Source: Maccoyibacter intestinihominis
Lineage (GTDB): Bacteria; Bacillota; Clostridia; Lachnospirales; Lachnospiraceae
Assembly (NCBI RefSeq): GCF_040096355.1
Contig: NZ_JBBMEX010000003.1
Span: forward strand, 62,001-126,000
Direction of reading: 5' to 3'
DNA: 64,000 nt
The position numbers and the translations under genes were made by a program. Positions 1-9,385 of the stretch are shown here, piece by piece; position 1 is the stretch's first letter, and each line of letters begins with the position of its first letter. The notes beneath the pieces were generated by a model. That model was not told the origin of the DNA, did no database searches, and saw only the letters and a list, made by a program, of their open reading frames with translations.

Positions 1-129
1 TCTTACGTCCCCATTCTTTGCTTCCTGTTTTAATTTCGTTTCGTTTAAGGAAATCACTGCGATTTCCGCACTTGCAAATACTGCATTTAATGTAATTAAG
101 ATAATTTGTAATAGAAATGCCCCGAGCAT
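1..129 (-). CDS. CNNM/HlyC-CorC family membrane protein, N-terminal fragment
   Basis: The first 43 codons of a gene that runs off the left edge. It starts at ATG 129-127 behind a GGAGG ribosome binding site. The peptide opens with a hydrophobic helix followed by FASAEIAVISLNETKL, the start typical of the DUF21 transmembrane domain of CNNM/HlyC-CorC proteins (FxxAExAxxS signature), which are implicated in divalent cation transport. The CBS and CorC domains would lie outside the window. It follows sigH on the same strand after about 200 bases and probably has its own promoter. Confidence 0.6.
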   Translation of the reverse strand, partial: MLGAFLLQIILITLNAVFASAEIAVISLNETKLKQEAKNGDVR

Positions 130-329
130 TTTTTCCTCCATATATACTATTTTTACATAAATAAAAGACACCGTCTGTAGTTGCTTTACAAACGCCGCCT
201 ATTCTATGAGTTTTTCTGATATTTGCTGATATGTATCTATGTTAATCTCACCTCTTTCTGTCTGAATGAGTAGAAAATAACATCTTTTTTGTTTTTCATC
301 AAGTCTCTTTGTAATATCTTAACCTTATA

Positions 330-920
330 TTAGCGCAGTTTTCCCTTGATCCTCTGCAATGCATTATCTATGGATTTCGGGGATTTATCCATGATCTGTG
401 CCACCTGATGATAGTCTAACCCCTGTAGTGTCAGGGCTAAGACTTCTTTTTCCATTTTGCTGAGACACTTCTCAATTTTTTTCTGAAATGCTTCTACATT
501 CTCCTGATCGATGACCATATCTTCCGGGTTTCCGTTCGTCAAAGACTGCAGTACCTCCGTCAACGGGATCTGACCGTCATTGTCCGGCTCTTCATCCAGC
601 GAAACATAGGAGTTCAAAGGTGCATGTTTTTTCCGCTGTGAAGCCTCCATCGCGGTATACATCTGCCTACTGATACAAATTTCCGCAAAGTGATAAAAGG
701 AGGAATCTTTCTCCTCCTGATAATCCCGTATGGCTTTAAAAAGTCCGATCATGCCCTCCTGTATCAGATCGTCATTATCCGCTCCGATCAAAAACAGTGC
801 TTTGGCTTTTTTTCTGACTAAATTCTTATATTTGACCATCAGATAGTCTATCACTTTTTTATCCCCATTGTGCATCCTGCGTAACAGTTCCTCATCGGTT
901 TTCCGATTGTATGAATCCAT
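330..920 (-). CDS. sigH: Sporulation/stationary-phase sigma factor SigH
   Basis: A 196-residue sigma-70 family protein. Region 2 is seen around DDLIQEGMIGLFKAIRDY, the core polymerase and -10 contact helices. A C-terminal region 4 helix-turn-helix follows (LTLQGLDYHQVAQIMDKSPKSIDNALQRIKGKL). Size and sequence fit SigH (Spo0H), which directs early sporulation and transition-phase genes. The position directly after rlmB is the conserved Firmicute order. It lies 32 bases after rlmB and is probably at least partly co-transcribed with the cys operon. Confidence 0.93.
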   Translation of the reverse strand: MDSYNRKTDEELLRRMHNGDKKVIDYLMVKYKNLVRKKAKALFLIGADNDDLIQEGMIGLFKAIRDYQEEKDSSFYHFAEICISRQMYTAMEASQRKKHAPLNSYVSLDEEPDNDGQIPLTEVLQSLTNGNPEDMVIDQENVEAFQKKIEKCLSKMEKEVLALTLQGLDYHQVAQIMDKSPKSIDNALQRIKGKLR

Positions 921-952
921 TCTTTTCCTGCCTCATTTCGTTGATGCCTTCC

Positions 953-1708
953 CTATGACATCCGCTGTCTTACAATTTCAAATGCCAGCACTCCGGCTGC
1001 CACAGATGCATTCAGGGAATCGATCTCGCCCTTCATTGGAATTGATGCAATAAAATCGCAATGCTCCTTTACCAGCTTTGAGATGCCTTCCCCTTCATTT
1101 CCAATGACTAACCCTATCGGTCCTTTTAGGTCCAGATCATACATGGTTTCGCCACCCATATCTGCACCTACAAACCAGATGCCTTTTTCCTTTAACTCTT
1201 CCATCGTCTGCTTTAAATTTGTCACCTTTGCAACCGGTGTATAGTTGAGTGCACCGGCAGAAGTCTTTGCTACGATCGCAGTCAGACCCACGGCACGACG
1301 TTTTGGGATGATAACTCCATGTGCTCCCGCTAAATTAGCCGTACGGATGATCGCACCTAAGTTGTGCGGATCTTCAATCCCGTCTAATAAGATCACAAAC
1401 GGCGGCTCACCTTTTTCCTCTGCCTTTGCTAAAATTTCCTCTACGGTAGCATATTCATAAGCTGCTGCCATGGCAATGACACCCTGATGCTTTTTTGTCT
1501 CGGAGAGCTGGTCTAAACGTTCTCTTTCCACATAGTTGACCACGGTGTCATGCTTTTTTGCCTCTCTTAAGATCGTTCTGACCGGGCCATCCATGCAGCC
1601 GTCTAAGACAAAGAGCTTGTCTATCGGTTTCCCGGAACGAAATGCCTCTAACACGGCATTTCGTCCCTCTATCTTCAATGCTTCTAATTCTATATGTTCG
1701 CTTTTCAA
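953..1708 (-). CDS. rlmB: 23S rRNA (guanosine-2'-O)-methyltransferase RlmB (SpoU/TrmH family)
   Basis: A 251-residue SPOUT methyltransferase. An N-terminal substrate-binding domain (IEGRNAVLEAFRSGKPIDKLFV) precedes the knotted AdoMet-binding fold. The family motifs are visible: DPHNLGAIIRTAN (motif 1), GLVIGNEGEG (motif 2) and SLNASVAAGVLAFE (motif 3). It methylates the ribose of a conserved 23S rRNA guanosine. The start is a TTG that overlaps the mrnC stop (TTGA), which implies translational coupling. Confidence 0.92.
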   Translation of the reverse strand: MKSEHIELEALKIEGRNAVLEAFRSGKPIDKLFVLDGCMDGPVRTILREAKKHDTVVNYVERERLDQLSETKKHQGVIAMAAAYEYATVEEILAKAEEKGEPPFVILLDGIEDPHNLGAIIRTANLAGAHGVIIPKRRAVGLTAIVAKTSAGALNYTPVAKVTNLKQTMEELKEKGIWFVGADMGGETMYDLDLKGPIGLVIGNEGEGISKLVKEHCDFIASIPMKGEIDSLNASVAAGVLAFEIVRQRMS

Positions 1709-2151
1709 AATGTCTGTTCCTTTCCTTCTTCCTCTTCGCCTAATGCAATTTTTATCAGTTCTACCATACGTTCAAATTCATCTTTTAGATAAAGATAACC
1801 CATCAATGCCTCAAATCCGGTTGCCTTCCGGTAATCTGTCATGGTCGCATTTTTTGCCATGGTCGGAGATTTGGCATTTCTTCCCCTGCGGTAAATGTCC
1901 GTTTCCTCCTCACTCAGATACGGAAGCAGCAGATCTATCATCTCGGACTGTGCCTGTGCGCGGACCAGTTTGCTGGTCTCCTGATGCAGTCTGGAGGCTT
2001 TGGTATTGCCTTTTCCTACGATAATGGAACGGATGATCAGATCATAAATCCCGTCCCCAATGTAGGCTAAGGTCAGCGGCGAATAGGTGCGGATATCAAC
2101 CGGTGGCAGATGAAACTGCTCTTTGATATATGCGTCTATGCCCTTTTCCAT
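1705..2151 (-). CDS. mrnC: Mini-ribonuclease 3 (Mini-III)
   Basis: A 148-residue RNase III catalytic domain without a dsRNA-binding domain. The signature region PLTLAYIGDGIYDLIIRS carries the acidic metal ligands, and the C-terminal part has KATGFEALMGYLYL. Mini-III matures the ends of 23S rRNA in Firmicutes. The start codon has an AAGGAG site inside the cysS 3' end and the genes overlap by 16 bases. The order cysS-mrnC-rlmB is conserved in Bacillota. Confidence 0.92.
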   Translation of the reverse strand: MEKGIDAYIKEQFHLPPVDIRTYSPLTLAYIGDGIYDLIIRSIIVGKGNTKASRLHQETSKLVRAQAQSEMIDLLLPYLSEEETDIYRRGRNAKSPTMAKNATMTDYRKATGFEALMGYLYLKDEFERMVELIKIALGEEEEGKEQTF

Positions 2152-3539
2152 TTTACTCCTTCTCTGGTATCCTCTAAAATAATCCCCTGTTCTAACAACA
2201 TATCTCTGATCTCGTCTGCACGGGCAAAGTTCTTTTCTTTTCTCGCTGCCTGACGTTCTGCGATCAGTGCTTCAATATCGCTGTCTAAAATCTCTTCTTT
2301 TTTCTCAATGATGATCCCAAGCACATCACACAAGGTCTCTAATCTCTGATAGAGTGCCTGCAGATATTCTTTGCTGTTCTGCTCACTGCTGTTGACATTG
2401 ATAAATTTTACCAGCTCAAACACTGCTGAAACGGCATCTGCTGTATTTGCATCGTCCTCCATGGCAGCCTCAAATTTTTCCACATATTCTTTACTTGCAG
2501 CAAAATTCTCTTTTTCTGCATCTGTCATACTTCCTTTGGCTGCATCCGCTAAATCATGCAGTCTTTCTGCTGCTGTTAAGATTCTGTCCAATCCGTTTTT
2601 CGCTGCTGCCATCAGATCTGCACTGAAATTCAGCGGGCTTCTGTAATGTGCGCTCAGCATAAAGAAACGAAGTACCTGTAAATCATATTTTTCCGCAACT
2701 TCACGCACGGTAAAAAAGTTGCCTAATGACTTTGACATTTTTTTATTATCAATATTTAAAAATCCGTTGTGCATCCAGTATCTTGCAAAGGTCTTGCCAT
2801 TGGCTGCTTCTGACTGTGCGATCTCATTTTCATGATGTGGGAAAATCAGATCTTCACCGCCTGCATGGATGTCGATCTCATCTCCTAAATATTTTTTGCT
2901 CATCACAGAACATTCGATATGCCAGCCCGGTCTGCCGTCACACCACGGTGACTCCCAATATGGCTCTCCTTCTTTTTTCGGTTTCCAAAGTACGAAATCC
3001 AACGGATCTTCTTTATAATCTCCGGTTACTTTGATGTCACGGTGTCCACCCTCTAAATCGTCTATATTTTTATGGGAAAGTTTTCCATATTCCGGAAAAC
3101 TTCTGGTTCTGTAATATACCGTTCCATCCTCCGCTGCATACGCATGCCCTTTGTCAATTAAGGTCTGGATCATCTCGATCATACCGGAAATCTCTTCGGT
3201 TGCAAGCGGATGTGTCGTTGCCGGTTTGACATTTAAGGATTCCATATCCTGTTTACATTCCGCAATATAGCGCTTTGCAACTTCATCGGCACTGACGCCC
3301 TCTTCCATTGCTTTTTTGATGATCTTATCGTCCACATCTGTAAAATTTGACACATAGTTGACATCGTAGCCTTTGTACTCCATATAACGGCGGAAGGTAT
3401 CAAAAACGATCATTGGTCTTGCATTTCCGATATGGATATAGTTATAAACCGTCGGTCCGCAGACATACATGCGGACTTTTCCTTCCTCTATTGGCTGAAA
3501 TTCTTCTTTTTGTTTTGATAAAGTATTGTAGATCTTCAT
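2136..3539 (-). CDS. cysS: Cysteinyl-tRNA synthetase
   Basis: A 467-residue class I aminoacyl-tRNA synthetase, the usual length. The ligands of the active-site zinc lie around MYVCGPTVYNYIHIGNARP, which also contains the HIGH-type motif (HIGN). KMSKSLGN is the KMSKS loop. It charges tRNA-Cys. The start ATG overlaps the cysE stop (ATGA), so the two are translationally coupled under the upstream T-box. Confidence 0.97.
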   Translation of the reverse strand: MKIYNTLSKQKEEFQPIEEGKVRMYVCGPTVYNYIHIGNARPMIVFDTFRRYMEYKGYDVNYVSNFTDVDDKIIKKAMEEGVSADEVAKRYIAECKQDMESLNVKPATTHPLATEEISGMIEMIQTLIDKGHAYAAEDGTVYYRTRSFPEYGKLSHKNIDDLEGGHRDIKVTGDYKEDPLDFVLWKPKKEGEPYWESPWCDGRPGWHIECSVMSKKYLGDEIDIHAGGEDLIFPHHENEIAQSEAANGKTFARYWMHNGFLNIDNKKMSKSLGNFFTVREVAEKYDLQVLRFFMLSAHYRSPLNFSADLMAAAKNGLDRILTAAERLHDLADAAKGSMTDAEKENFAASKEYVEKFEAAMEDDANTADAVSAVFELVKFINVNSSEQNSKEYLQALYQRLETLCDVLGIIIEKKEEILDSDIEALIAERQAARKEKNFARADEIRDMLLEQGIILEDTREGVKWKRA

Positions 3540-4222
3540 ACGTTCTCCTGTTTTTTCCTTTCTGCTTTTAAAATTTTCATTTCGTTTTCTAAATCTATGA
3601 TCTTATTGCAAAGTACGGTATTAGTCTGCTGGAGACATGTAATGTCTTCCATGATCGGGTCCGGAAGATGTACCTGATCCATGTCACTGCGCGGCACTCT
3701 TTCATTGTCTCTTTTGACAATCCTGCCCGGCACACCGACAACGGTACAGTTCGGCGGTACTTCTTCAATGACTACACTGCCTGCTCCGATCTTGGAATTT
3801 TCTCCGATCTTAAAAGAGCCAATGATCTTTGCTCCGGCACTTACCATTACATTATCTCCTAACGTCGGATGACGTTTTCCGGTCTCTTTTCCGGTTCCTC
3901 CTAACGTAACTCCCTGATAAAGCGTTACGTTATCGCCGATAATGGTAGTTTCTCCGATAATGACTCCACTTCCGTGGTCGATAAAAAATCCTTTTCCTAT
4001 GACGGCTCCCGGATGGATCTCAATCCCGGTCTTTCTTGCTGCCTTTTGCGACAATCTTCTTGCCCGAAAATAATGTCCTTTTTCATAGAGCTTGTGTGCT
4101 CTTCGATAAGTCAGCATTACCTTAAAACTCGGATACAGCAGAACTTCCCACGGTGACTTGATTGAGGGGTCTCTCTCCTGTATGATCTGAAATTCTTCTT
4201 TGACATGGTGTATAAAGCCCAT
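3536..4222 (-). CDS. cysE: Serine O-acetyltransferase
   Basis: A 228-residue left-handed beta-helix acetyltransferase. Hexapeptide repeats are clear (GIEIHPGAVIGKGFFIDHGSG, then GVTLGGTGKETGKRHPTLGDNVMVSAGAKIIG), and the catalytic His/Asp region is DHGSGVVIGE-like. It makes O-acetylserine for cysteine synthesis. It is the first gene after the T-box leader, so cysteine supply and tRNA-Cys charging are controlled together. Confidence 0.95.
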   Translation of the reverse strand: MGFIHHVKEEFQIIQERDPSIKSPWEVLLYPSFKVMLTYRRAHKLYEKGHYFRARRLSQKAARKTGIEIHPGAVIGKGFFIDHGSGVIIGETTIIGDNVTLYQGVTLGGTGKETGKRHPTLGDNVMVSAGAKIIGSFKIGENSKIGAGSVVIEEVPPNCTVVGVPGRIVKRDNERVPRSDMDQVHLPDPIMEDITCLQQTNTVLCNKIIDLENEMKILKAERKKQENV

Positions 4223-4291
4223 ATTTACACTTCCCTTTTTATATATTATAAAATTATAACGTGATTTTTGGATTAATCTTATATAACAAAA

Positions 4292-4540
4292 ATAAAAAAA
4301 CTCCGTCTCATATTAGAGACGAAGTTATCCGCGGTTCCACTCTAAGTAGAGCAATCCTGCTCTCACTCAAAACACTTAACGTGTGTCATCCGTATCCGAC
4401 TACCTTTTTTCCTTCGCCGGATCAGCTCCCGAATGCACTTCAAAAATCCAGTTTCCAAGACTGCTTACAGCCGATGACAGTCTCTCTCTGTGGTCTGTAA
4501 TTTCCTACTCTCTTCGTTCTTTGCCTTTATAGACTATTTT
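4292..4540 (-). promoter_or_regulatory. T-box riboswitch, Cys-specific, upstream of cysE-cysS
   Basis: On the minus strand the T-box sequence AGAGTGGAACCGCGG is at 4343-4329. A terminator hairpin follows (arms GTCTC/GAGAC within 4326-4299) and then a run of T at 4300-4292. A TGC triplet at 4437-4435 in the expected specifier loop region reads as a Cys codon. Uncharged tRNA-Cys would stabilise the antiterminator and switch on cysE-cysS and probably the rest of the operon. Confidence 0.9.
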
Positions 4541-4589
4541 TATATCCTGTTATAGTTTATGCAAAAATGATCGTTTTGTCAATTACTTT

Positions 4590-5144
4590 CTATTCCGGAC
4601 TCCTGCCTGCACTGCATCCTGTGCATCCACTGCATCCGGCTCCGGTATCTGCTACGGCATAGCTTCCGTCATAGATACTGTTTAAAGAGCAGATTGCCTG
4701 TGCCGCAATGCCCTCTTCCCTTCCGGTAAAACCAAGCCGTTCTTCTGTCGTTGCTTTGACATTGATCTGTTCTTTTTCTATATGCAGTGTCTTTGCAATA
4801 TTCTCTTCCATTTCTTCTATATATGGACGCAGCTTTGGTTTTTGTGCTATAACGGTTGCATCAATATTCTCAATGACATATCCTTCCTGTTCGATCAGTT
4901 TTCCCACATGCTCTAACAATTTCAAGCTGGAAATCCCTTTATATTTCTCATCTGTATCAGGAAAATGTTTTCCTATGTCTCCAAGTGCTGCCGCTCCTAA
5001 CAGTGCATCCATGATTGCGTGAAGCAATACATCTGCATCGGAATGTCCCAACAATCCCAGCGTATGTGGTATGTTCACTCCACCCAAAATCAACTCTCGC
5101 TCCTCTACCAATTTATGCACATCATATCCCATGCCTACTCTCAT
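4590..5144 (-). CDS. ispF: 2-C-methyl-D-erythritol 2,4-cyclodiphosphate synthase
   Basis: A 184-residue protein whose first ~155 residues are a standard IspF. The metal-binding DVH is in MGYDVHKLVEER, the substrate region is LGHSDADVLLHAIMDALLGAAALGDIGKHFPD, and TTEERLGFTGREEGIAAQA is near the C-terminus. It acts in the MEP isoprenoid pathway. It is longer than usual: a cysteine-rich tail with GCSGCTGC follows the normal end of the domain. The start is ATG behind AAGGA. Confidence 0.93.
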   Translation of the reverse strand: MRVGMGYDVHKLVEERELILGGVNIPHTLGLLGHSDADVLLHAIMDALLGAAALGDIGKHFPDTDEKYKGISSLKLLEHVGKLIEQEGYVIENIDATVIAQKPKLRPYIEEMEENIAKTLHIEKEQINVKATTEERLGFTGREEGIAAQAICSLNSIYDGSYAVADTGAGCSGCTGCSAGRSPE

Positions 5145-5187
5145 TTTACGATTCCTTCTTGTCTTCTTTCTAACTTATACTTGCTTT

Positions 5188-7200
5188 TTATTCCTGGACT
5201 TTCTTAAAATTCTGCGTCTTTTCTTTCAGCTCATCCGCCTGCTCCTGCAGCTGCTTTGCCCATTGTGCTAAGTCACCGGTCACCTGTGCCTGCTCTTTGG
5301 AAACTTTTAATGCCGCTCTGGTATTTTCCACACAGGATGAGGTATTCGCATCTACACTGTCAAACGATGTTCGGATCGCATTCTGGGCATTCGTAAATGC
5401 CTGCAATTCTTCGGACATATCCGTATTCATTTCGCCCAGTGTCTTAATTGCACTTTCAATGGCAGAAAATGCCTCCTGCACCTGTGTTGCGATCTCTGCA
5501 TTTACACGGAAGGACTGTCCATACTCCTGTATCCGTGATACTGTTTTTTCAATCCGCTCCTGTATTTCGGTTACTAAATCGCGGATTTCCTCTGTGGCAT
5601 CTTTTGTCTGCTCGGAAAGCTGTCGTATCTCATCTGCGACTACGGCAAATCCTTTTCCTGCTTCTCCGGCTCTTGCTGCTTCGATCGATGCATTGAGTGC
5701 GAGCAGATTGGTCTGTCCTGAAATTCCTGTGATCGTGGAAATAATATTGGTGATATTTTCTGATTTCTGCTCCAGGACATTAACACTTTCCTGCAGGGTG
5801 TTAATATTTTCCATATTTGCCATTGTCGCACTTCCAAGTTTTTCTACTACTTCTATGTTTTCTGTTAATTTGGCATTGGCTAATACAATAGTACTTCCCA
5901 TATCGGAAAACTGCCCTTCAAAACGACTGATTTCCCGTTCAAAATTACTCAGTACTTCTTCGCTCTGATGCACATTTTCATATTGGACATTCATCGTATC
6001 GTTGATATTTTCCATTTCCTGTTTTACACGTTTTGCCCCCTGTACGATCGTGTCCGTGATATTTTGCAGCTGCATGGAAGATTCTTCGATGTTCCCGGCC
6101 GCTTCTTCTGATGTAGAAAGAAGTCCGCGCAAGTTACCCAGCATTTTATTAAAGCCTTTTGCCAGTCTGCCCACCTCATCTTTGGACTCCACCTGAATAC
6201 TTTCGTTCAGATCATTTGAAGTTACGGTATGCTCTAAATGCCGGATCGGATCTACGATTTTTTTCGTCATGATCGTAATGATCACGATTCCTACCACCAG
6301 TGAAATTGCCATTGCAATTACAAAGCCCTGCAACATGGAATTGACATCCTGATACAGCACTTCTTTTTCTAATGCGATCACCACATGCCAGTCACAGCTT
6401 TTTACTTTTCCAACAAAAAATCCTCTTGTGACTCCATCGTAATCTTTCAGCCAGATATTCTGCACCTTTTTTCCATCCGCTTCCAGTTTTTCGGATAATT
6501 TTTTATAAGGATTTCCTGCTAAATCATTTAACCTGACCGGTTCATCATCCACATATCCGTATTTTTCATTCGGATGTACCATCAGACCATCATTCTGATC
6601 CACCAGCATCGCATAGCTGTTTCCTTCTAATTCGCATTTGTTTACGATCTCTACAACCTGATCGATGAAAATGTCCTCTGCTAAAACTCCGACAACTTTT
6701 CCATCCCACTCCACTTTTTTTGAAAGTGTAATGACATATCTGCCGGAATCAGCATCTTTATATGGAGATTCGTAGTGCACTCCGTCCTTTTCTTTTGCCG
6801 CAAGATACCAGTCGCGCTTTGTAAAATCCACGCTGCCGTCCGCTTCATATCCGCTTCCCGCCGTCATCCGGTTATCTTCCGACGTAAAATAGATGTCATA
6901 GATGATGCCGTCTTCATTCTGGTTCTGCAAAAGTTCCTGCAGATATTGGGCAATGTTTTCCGGCTCCGCCATCTTCTGAGCCTCCATCGTCCCCGCCGTC
7001 ACCTCTAAATATGTCGCATATCCATTCAGCCATGTCTCTATCTCCTGAGCATTTTTCTCGGCTGACAGCTCTGCCTTTTCCTCTTCTTTCTGGGACATTT
7101 TTGATGATGCGATGTTGTAACTGATCGCTGCCGTAATCCCCAGACAAACGATACAGATAATGCAGGTAACCACCCGCAGTTTTCTCTTTAGACTCTTCAT
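5188..7200 (-). CDS. Methyl-accepting chemotaxis protein with dCache-type sensor
   Basis: A 670-residue receptor. A transmembrane helix lies near residues 7-28, followed by an extracellular Cache-like region (TKRDWYLAAKEKDGVHYESPYKDADSG is the typical signature). A second transmembrane helix precedes a HAMP domain (KKIVDPIRHLEHTV). The cytoplasmic signalling tip is GISGQTNLLALNASIEAARAGEAGKGFAVVADEIRQLSEQT. It senses a small ligand outside the cell and controls CheA. No chemotaxis genes are adjacent. Confidence 0.93.
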   Translation of the reverse strand: MKSLKRKLRVVTCIICIVCLGITAAISYNIASSKMSQKEEEKAELSAEKNAQEIETWLNGYATYLEVTAGTMEAQKMAEPENIAQYLQELLQNQNEDGIIYDIYFTSEDNRMTAGSGYEADGSVDFTKRDWYLAAKEKDGVHYESPYKDADSGRYVITLSKKVEWDGKVVGVLAEDIFIDQVVEIVNKCELEGNSYAMLVDQNDGLMVHPNEKYGYVDDEPVRLNDLAGNPYKKLSEKLEADGKKVQNIWLKDYDGVTRGFFVGKVKSCDWHVVIALEKEVLYQDVNSMLQGFVIAMAISLVVGIVIITIMTKKIVDPIRHLEHTVTSNDLNESIQVESKDEVGRLAKGFNKMLGNLRGLLSTSEEAAGNIEESSMQLQNITDTIVQGAKRVKQEMENINDTMNVQYENVHQSEEVLSNFEREISRFEGQFSDMGSTIVLANAKLTENIEVVEKLGSATMANMENINTLQESVNVLEQKSENITNIISTITGISGQTNLLALNASIEAARAGEAGKGFAVVADEIRQLSEQTKDATEEIRDLVTEIQERIEKTVSRIQEYGQSFRVNAEIATQVQEAFSAIESAIKTLGEMNTDMSEELQAFTNAQNAIRTSFDSVDANTSSCVENTRAALKVSKEQAQVTGDLAQWAKQLQEQADELKEKTQNFKKVQE

Positions 7201-7371
7201 ATTTTTCCCCTCATAGCATACTCTTTGTAACTATAAATTCTTACTTCTATTTTAATTATCTGACATCTGTTCGTCAACTGATTTTCACAATTTTTATGCT
7301 TTTAAAAGGGGTTATTTTTACTTACTAAAGAAACCTTCTTTTCTGCTGTTTTTTCTGTTATAAATTATCTC

Positions 7372-7836
7372 TTAAAGGTCATATTCTTGTTTGATTTTTT
7401 CTAACAGGGCCCTGCACCCCTCCACACTGTCCTCATAGGTCCGGTCAAAATTCCCGGTGTACCATGGATCTGCAATGTCTCTTGGACTATCCGAAAAATC
7501 CAACAGCCTGTACACTTTCTTTTGTGTATCTTTTCCAATAATACGCATTATATTACGGATATTCATAGAATCCATTCCGATCAGATAATCATATGCATCG
7601 TAATCTGCTTTTGTCATCTGTTCCGCTCTATGCGGGATCAACGGAATCCCGACCTGGCGAAGTTTTCCGGCTGTTCCATAATGCGGTGGATTTCCGATCT
7701 CTTCGCGGCTTGTGGCTGCGGAATCGATTTTGAAGTGGTTTGTTAAATTCTGTTCTTTGACCATGTGGGTGAAAATGCTTTGACACATGGGGCTGCGGCA
7801 GATGTTACCGTGGCAAACAAATAATATTTTTATCAT
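7372..7836 (-). CDS. Low-molecular-weight protein-tyrosine phosphatase
   Basis: A 154-residue protein with the catalytic P-loop CHGNICRSP at residues 8-16 (nucleophile Cys, phosphate-binding Arg) and the general-acid motif DPWY near residue 122. It dephosphorylates tyrosine (or arginine) residues in the cytoplasm. Its 5' end is the last core gene before the integrated elements; the intergenic DNA between it and the integrase holds the Layer 1 boundary. Confidence 0.93.
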   Translation of the reverse strand: MIKILFVCHGNICRSPMCQSIFTHMVKEQNLTNHFKIDSAATSREEIGNPPHYGTAGKLRQVGIPLIPHRAEQMTKADYDAYDYLIGMDSMNIRNIMRIIGKDTQKKVYRLLDFSDSPRDIADPWYTGNFDRTYEDSVEGCRALLEKIKQEYDL

Positions 7837-7972
7837 GCCTTAAAAACTCCTTGAAAATACTGATTTTCCTTGATTTTACACCACTTTCTACGATTTGCTG
7901 TGATAGATTGTTTTCTTCGTTTTCGTCGTATATCGTGGCATAAATTCGTATATCTTGTCATCCAAATTTAGT

Positions 7973-8021
7973 AAAAATCTTAGTAAAACAGCTTAATTTT
8001 CTCATTTTACTAAAGATTTTT
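7973..8021. repeat. Inverted repeat at integrase-end boundary
   Basis: AAAAATCTTAGTAAAA (7973-7988) faces TTTTACTAAAGATTTTT (8005-8021), an almost perfect inverted pair in AT-rich DNA between the phosphatase and the integrase stop. It could be an integrase arm-binding site or a terminator for int. Tn916-type elements have DR sites at this location. Confidence 0.5.
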
Positions 8022-8063
8022 TCCACTTAGGTTTTCTTTTAGTTGTATCATTATTTTTAAATT

Positions 8064-9278
8064 TTAAGCCATTTTTTCATATTTGCCAAGTTCTTCCTTG
8101 GCATCCTCTGCTCCCAGATGCGTATATGTATTCAGGGTAACTCCTATATCAGAATGCCCCATTAGATATTGAAGTGTCTTGGGATTCATTCCGCTTTTTG
8201 CCATGTTGCTGCAATAGGTATGTCTGCAAACATGGGGCGTGATCTTCGGTAATTGCTCTTTATAGATTCGATTATGTTTTGCCAATGCCCACTCAAAATG
8301 TTTTTCCCAATGTAAGGCAACTTCCGGCATATCCTTCTTATCCAAAAACAAAAATCCCTTATATCCATCAATCACAGGTTCCTTCTTGAGTTTTTTTCGA
8401 TTTTCAACAATACGCTTAAAACATTCATACACTTCTTCAGTCATAGGAATGATTCTGGTTCCACTTGATGTTTTCGTATCCTCAATAATATACTTCATTC
8501 CTCTAGTCCTTTGAAGCTGGTGATTTACACTTATTTGTTTTTCTTCGAAATCAATATCGGAAAGTGTCAATCCGCAGAACTCTGAAATACGAAGTCCGGT
8601 TTTAAAGAGGATAAACATACCATCATAGTATCGTTTGTAATGCTCATCATTCTTAATAAATTCCAAGAACTTTCTTTCTTGTTTTCTGGTTATGGCTTCT
8701 CTTGTTACACTATCGTTTACAACTACTGTACATAGTTGAAACTCGAACGGATTCTTACGAATCAAATCATCGTCTACAGCCATTTGAAAAGCAGGTCTTA
8801 CCACTCCACGGACTGAATGAATGGTGCTATATCCCCTACCATCTGCCTGAAGCTTAATCAACCATGCTTTTGCATCTGATAGTTTTACCTTATCAATCCT
8901 TTTGGCACCAAATTCCTCTTTCTTAATAATGTTGATAACAAAGTTATAATTCGCTTCTGTATTATGACGAACACCTGTCTTTTGACCGATATACTTTTTT
9001 ACCAACTCAAGAACTGTCAAATTGTCACCATATGGAGTAATCCCATCATTTATATCTTTTAAAATGGCTTTTTCTTTCTCTCTAAGCGACTGACAAGGTC
9101 TTCTTCCTGCCGGAAGAGGATCTGTCGATTCCAACTTCCAACTGTAAAGAAATTTCTGTTTTCCAAAGCAGTCTGTATAAACAAATGCATATCTTCCATC
9201 CGCTCGCTGGCTTTCTCCGTTTCGTAAAATACGTCCTTTTTTATCACGTCTTTTCTGATTGCGATTTCTTTCACTCAA
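8064..9278 (-). CDS. Tn916-type tyrosine recombinase (integrase)
   Basis: A 404-residue tyrosine recombinase, almost the length of Tn916 Int. The N-terminal arm-binding domain has GRILRNGESQRADGRYAFVY and YSWKLESTD, as in Tn916. The catalytic domain shows Arg in TGLRISEFCG, HVCRHTY, GHSDIG, and the nucleophilic Tyr in LNTYTHLG. I chose a TTG start at 9278 because AAAGGAG lies 8 bases upstream and the product then aligns with the start of Tn916 Int. It drives excision and integration of Layer 1. Confidence 0.92.
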   Translation of the reverse strand: MSERNRNQKRRDKKGRILRNGESQRADGRYAFVYTDCFGKQKFLYSWKLESTDPLPAGRRPCQSLREKEKAILKDINDGITPYGDNLTVLELVKKYIGQKTGVRHNTEANYNFVINIIKKEEFGAKRIDKVKLSDAKAWLIKLQADGRGYSTIHSVRGVVRPAFQMAVDDDLIRKNPFEFQLCTVVVNDSVTREAITRKQERKFLEFIKNDEHYKRYYDGMFILFKTGLRISEFCGLTLSDIDFEEKQISVNHQLQRTRGMKYIIEDTKTSSGTRIIPMTEEVYECFKRIVENRKKLKKEPVIDGYKGFLFLDKKDMPEVALHWEKHFEWALAKHNRIYKEQLPKITPHVCRHTYCSNMAKSGMNPKTLQYLMGHSDIGVTLNTYTHLGAEDAKEELGKYEKMA

Positions 9279-9385
9279 ACGTCTTTGCTCCTTTCTACGA
9301 AGAAGCCCTAGCACGACAACTATATTATATCATACCGGGGTGGCATTTACCACTTTAAAGTGATAAAGTTTTGTATTTTTCATTT

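Noticed and set aside
5297..5968. Long plus-strand frame over the chemoreceptor gene
   Set aside because: It is antisense to well-conserved signalling-domain codons, with no ribosome site and no recognisable protein.
7837..8063. tRNA gene as integration site of Layer 1
   Set aside because: No cloverleaf or tRNA sequence is visible; Tn916-type integrases use AT-rich sites.
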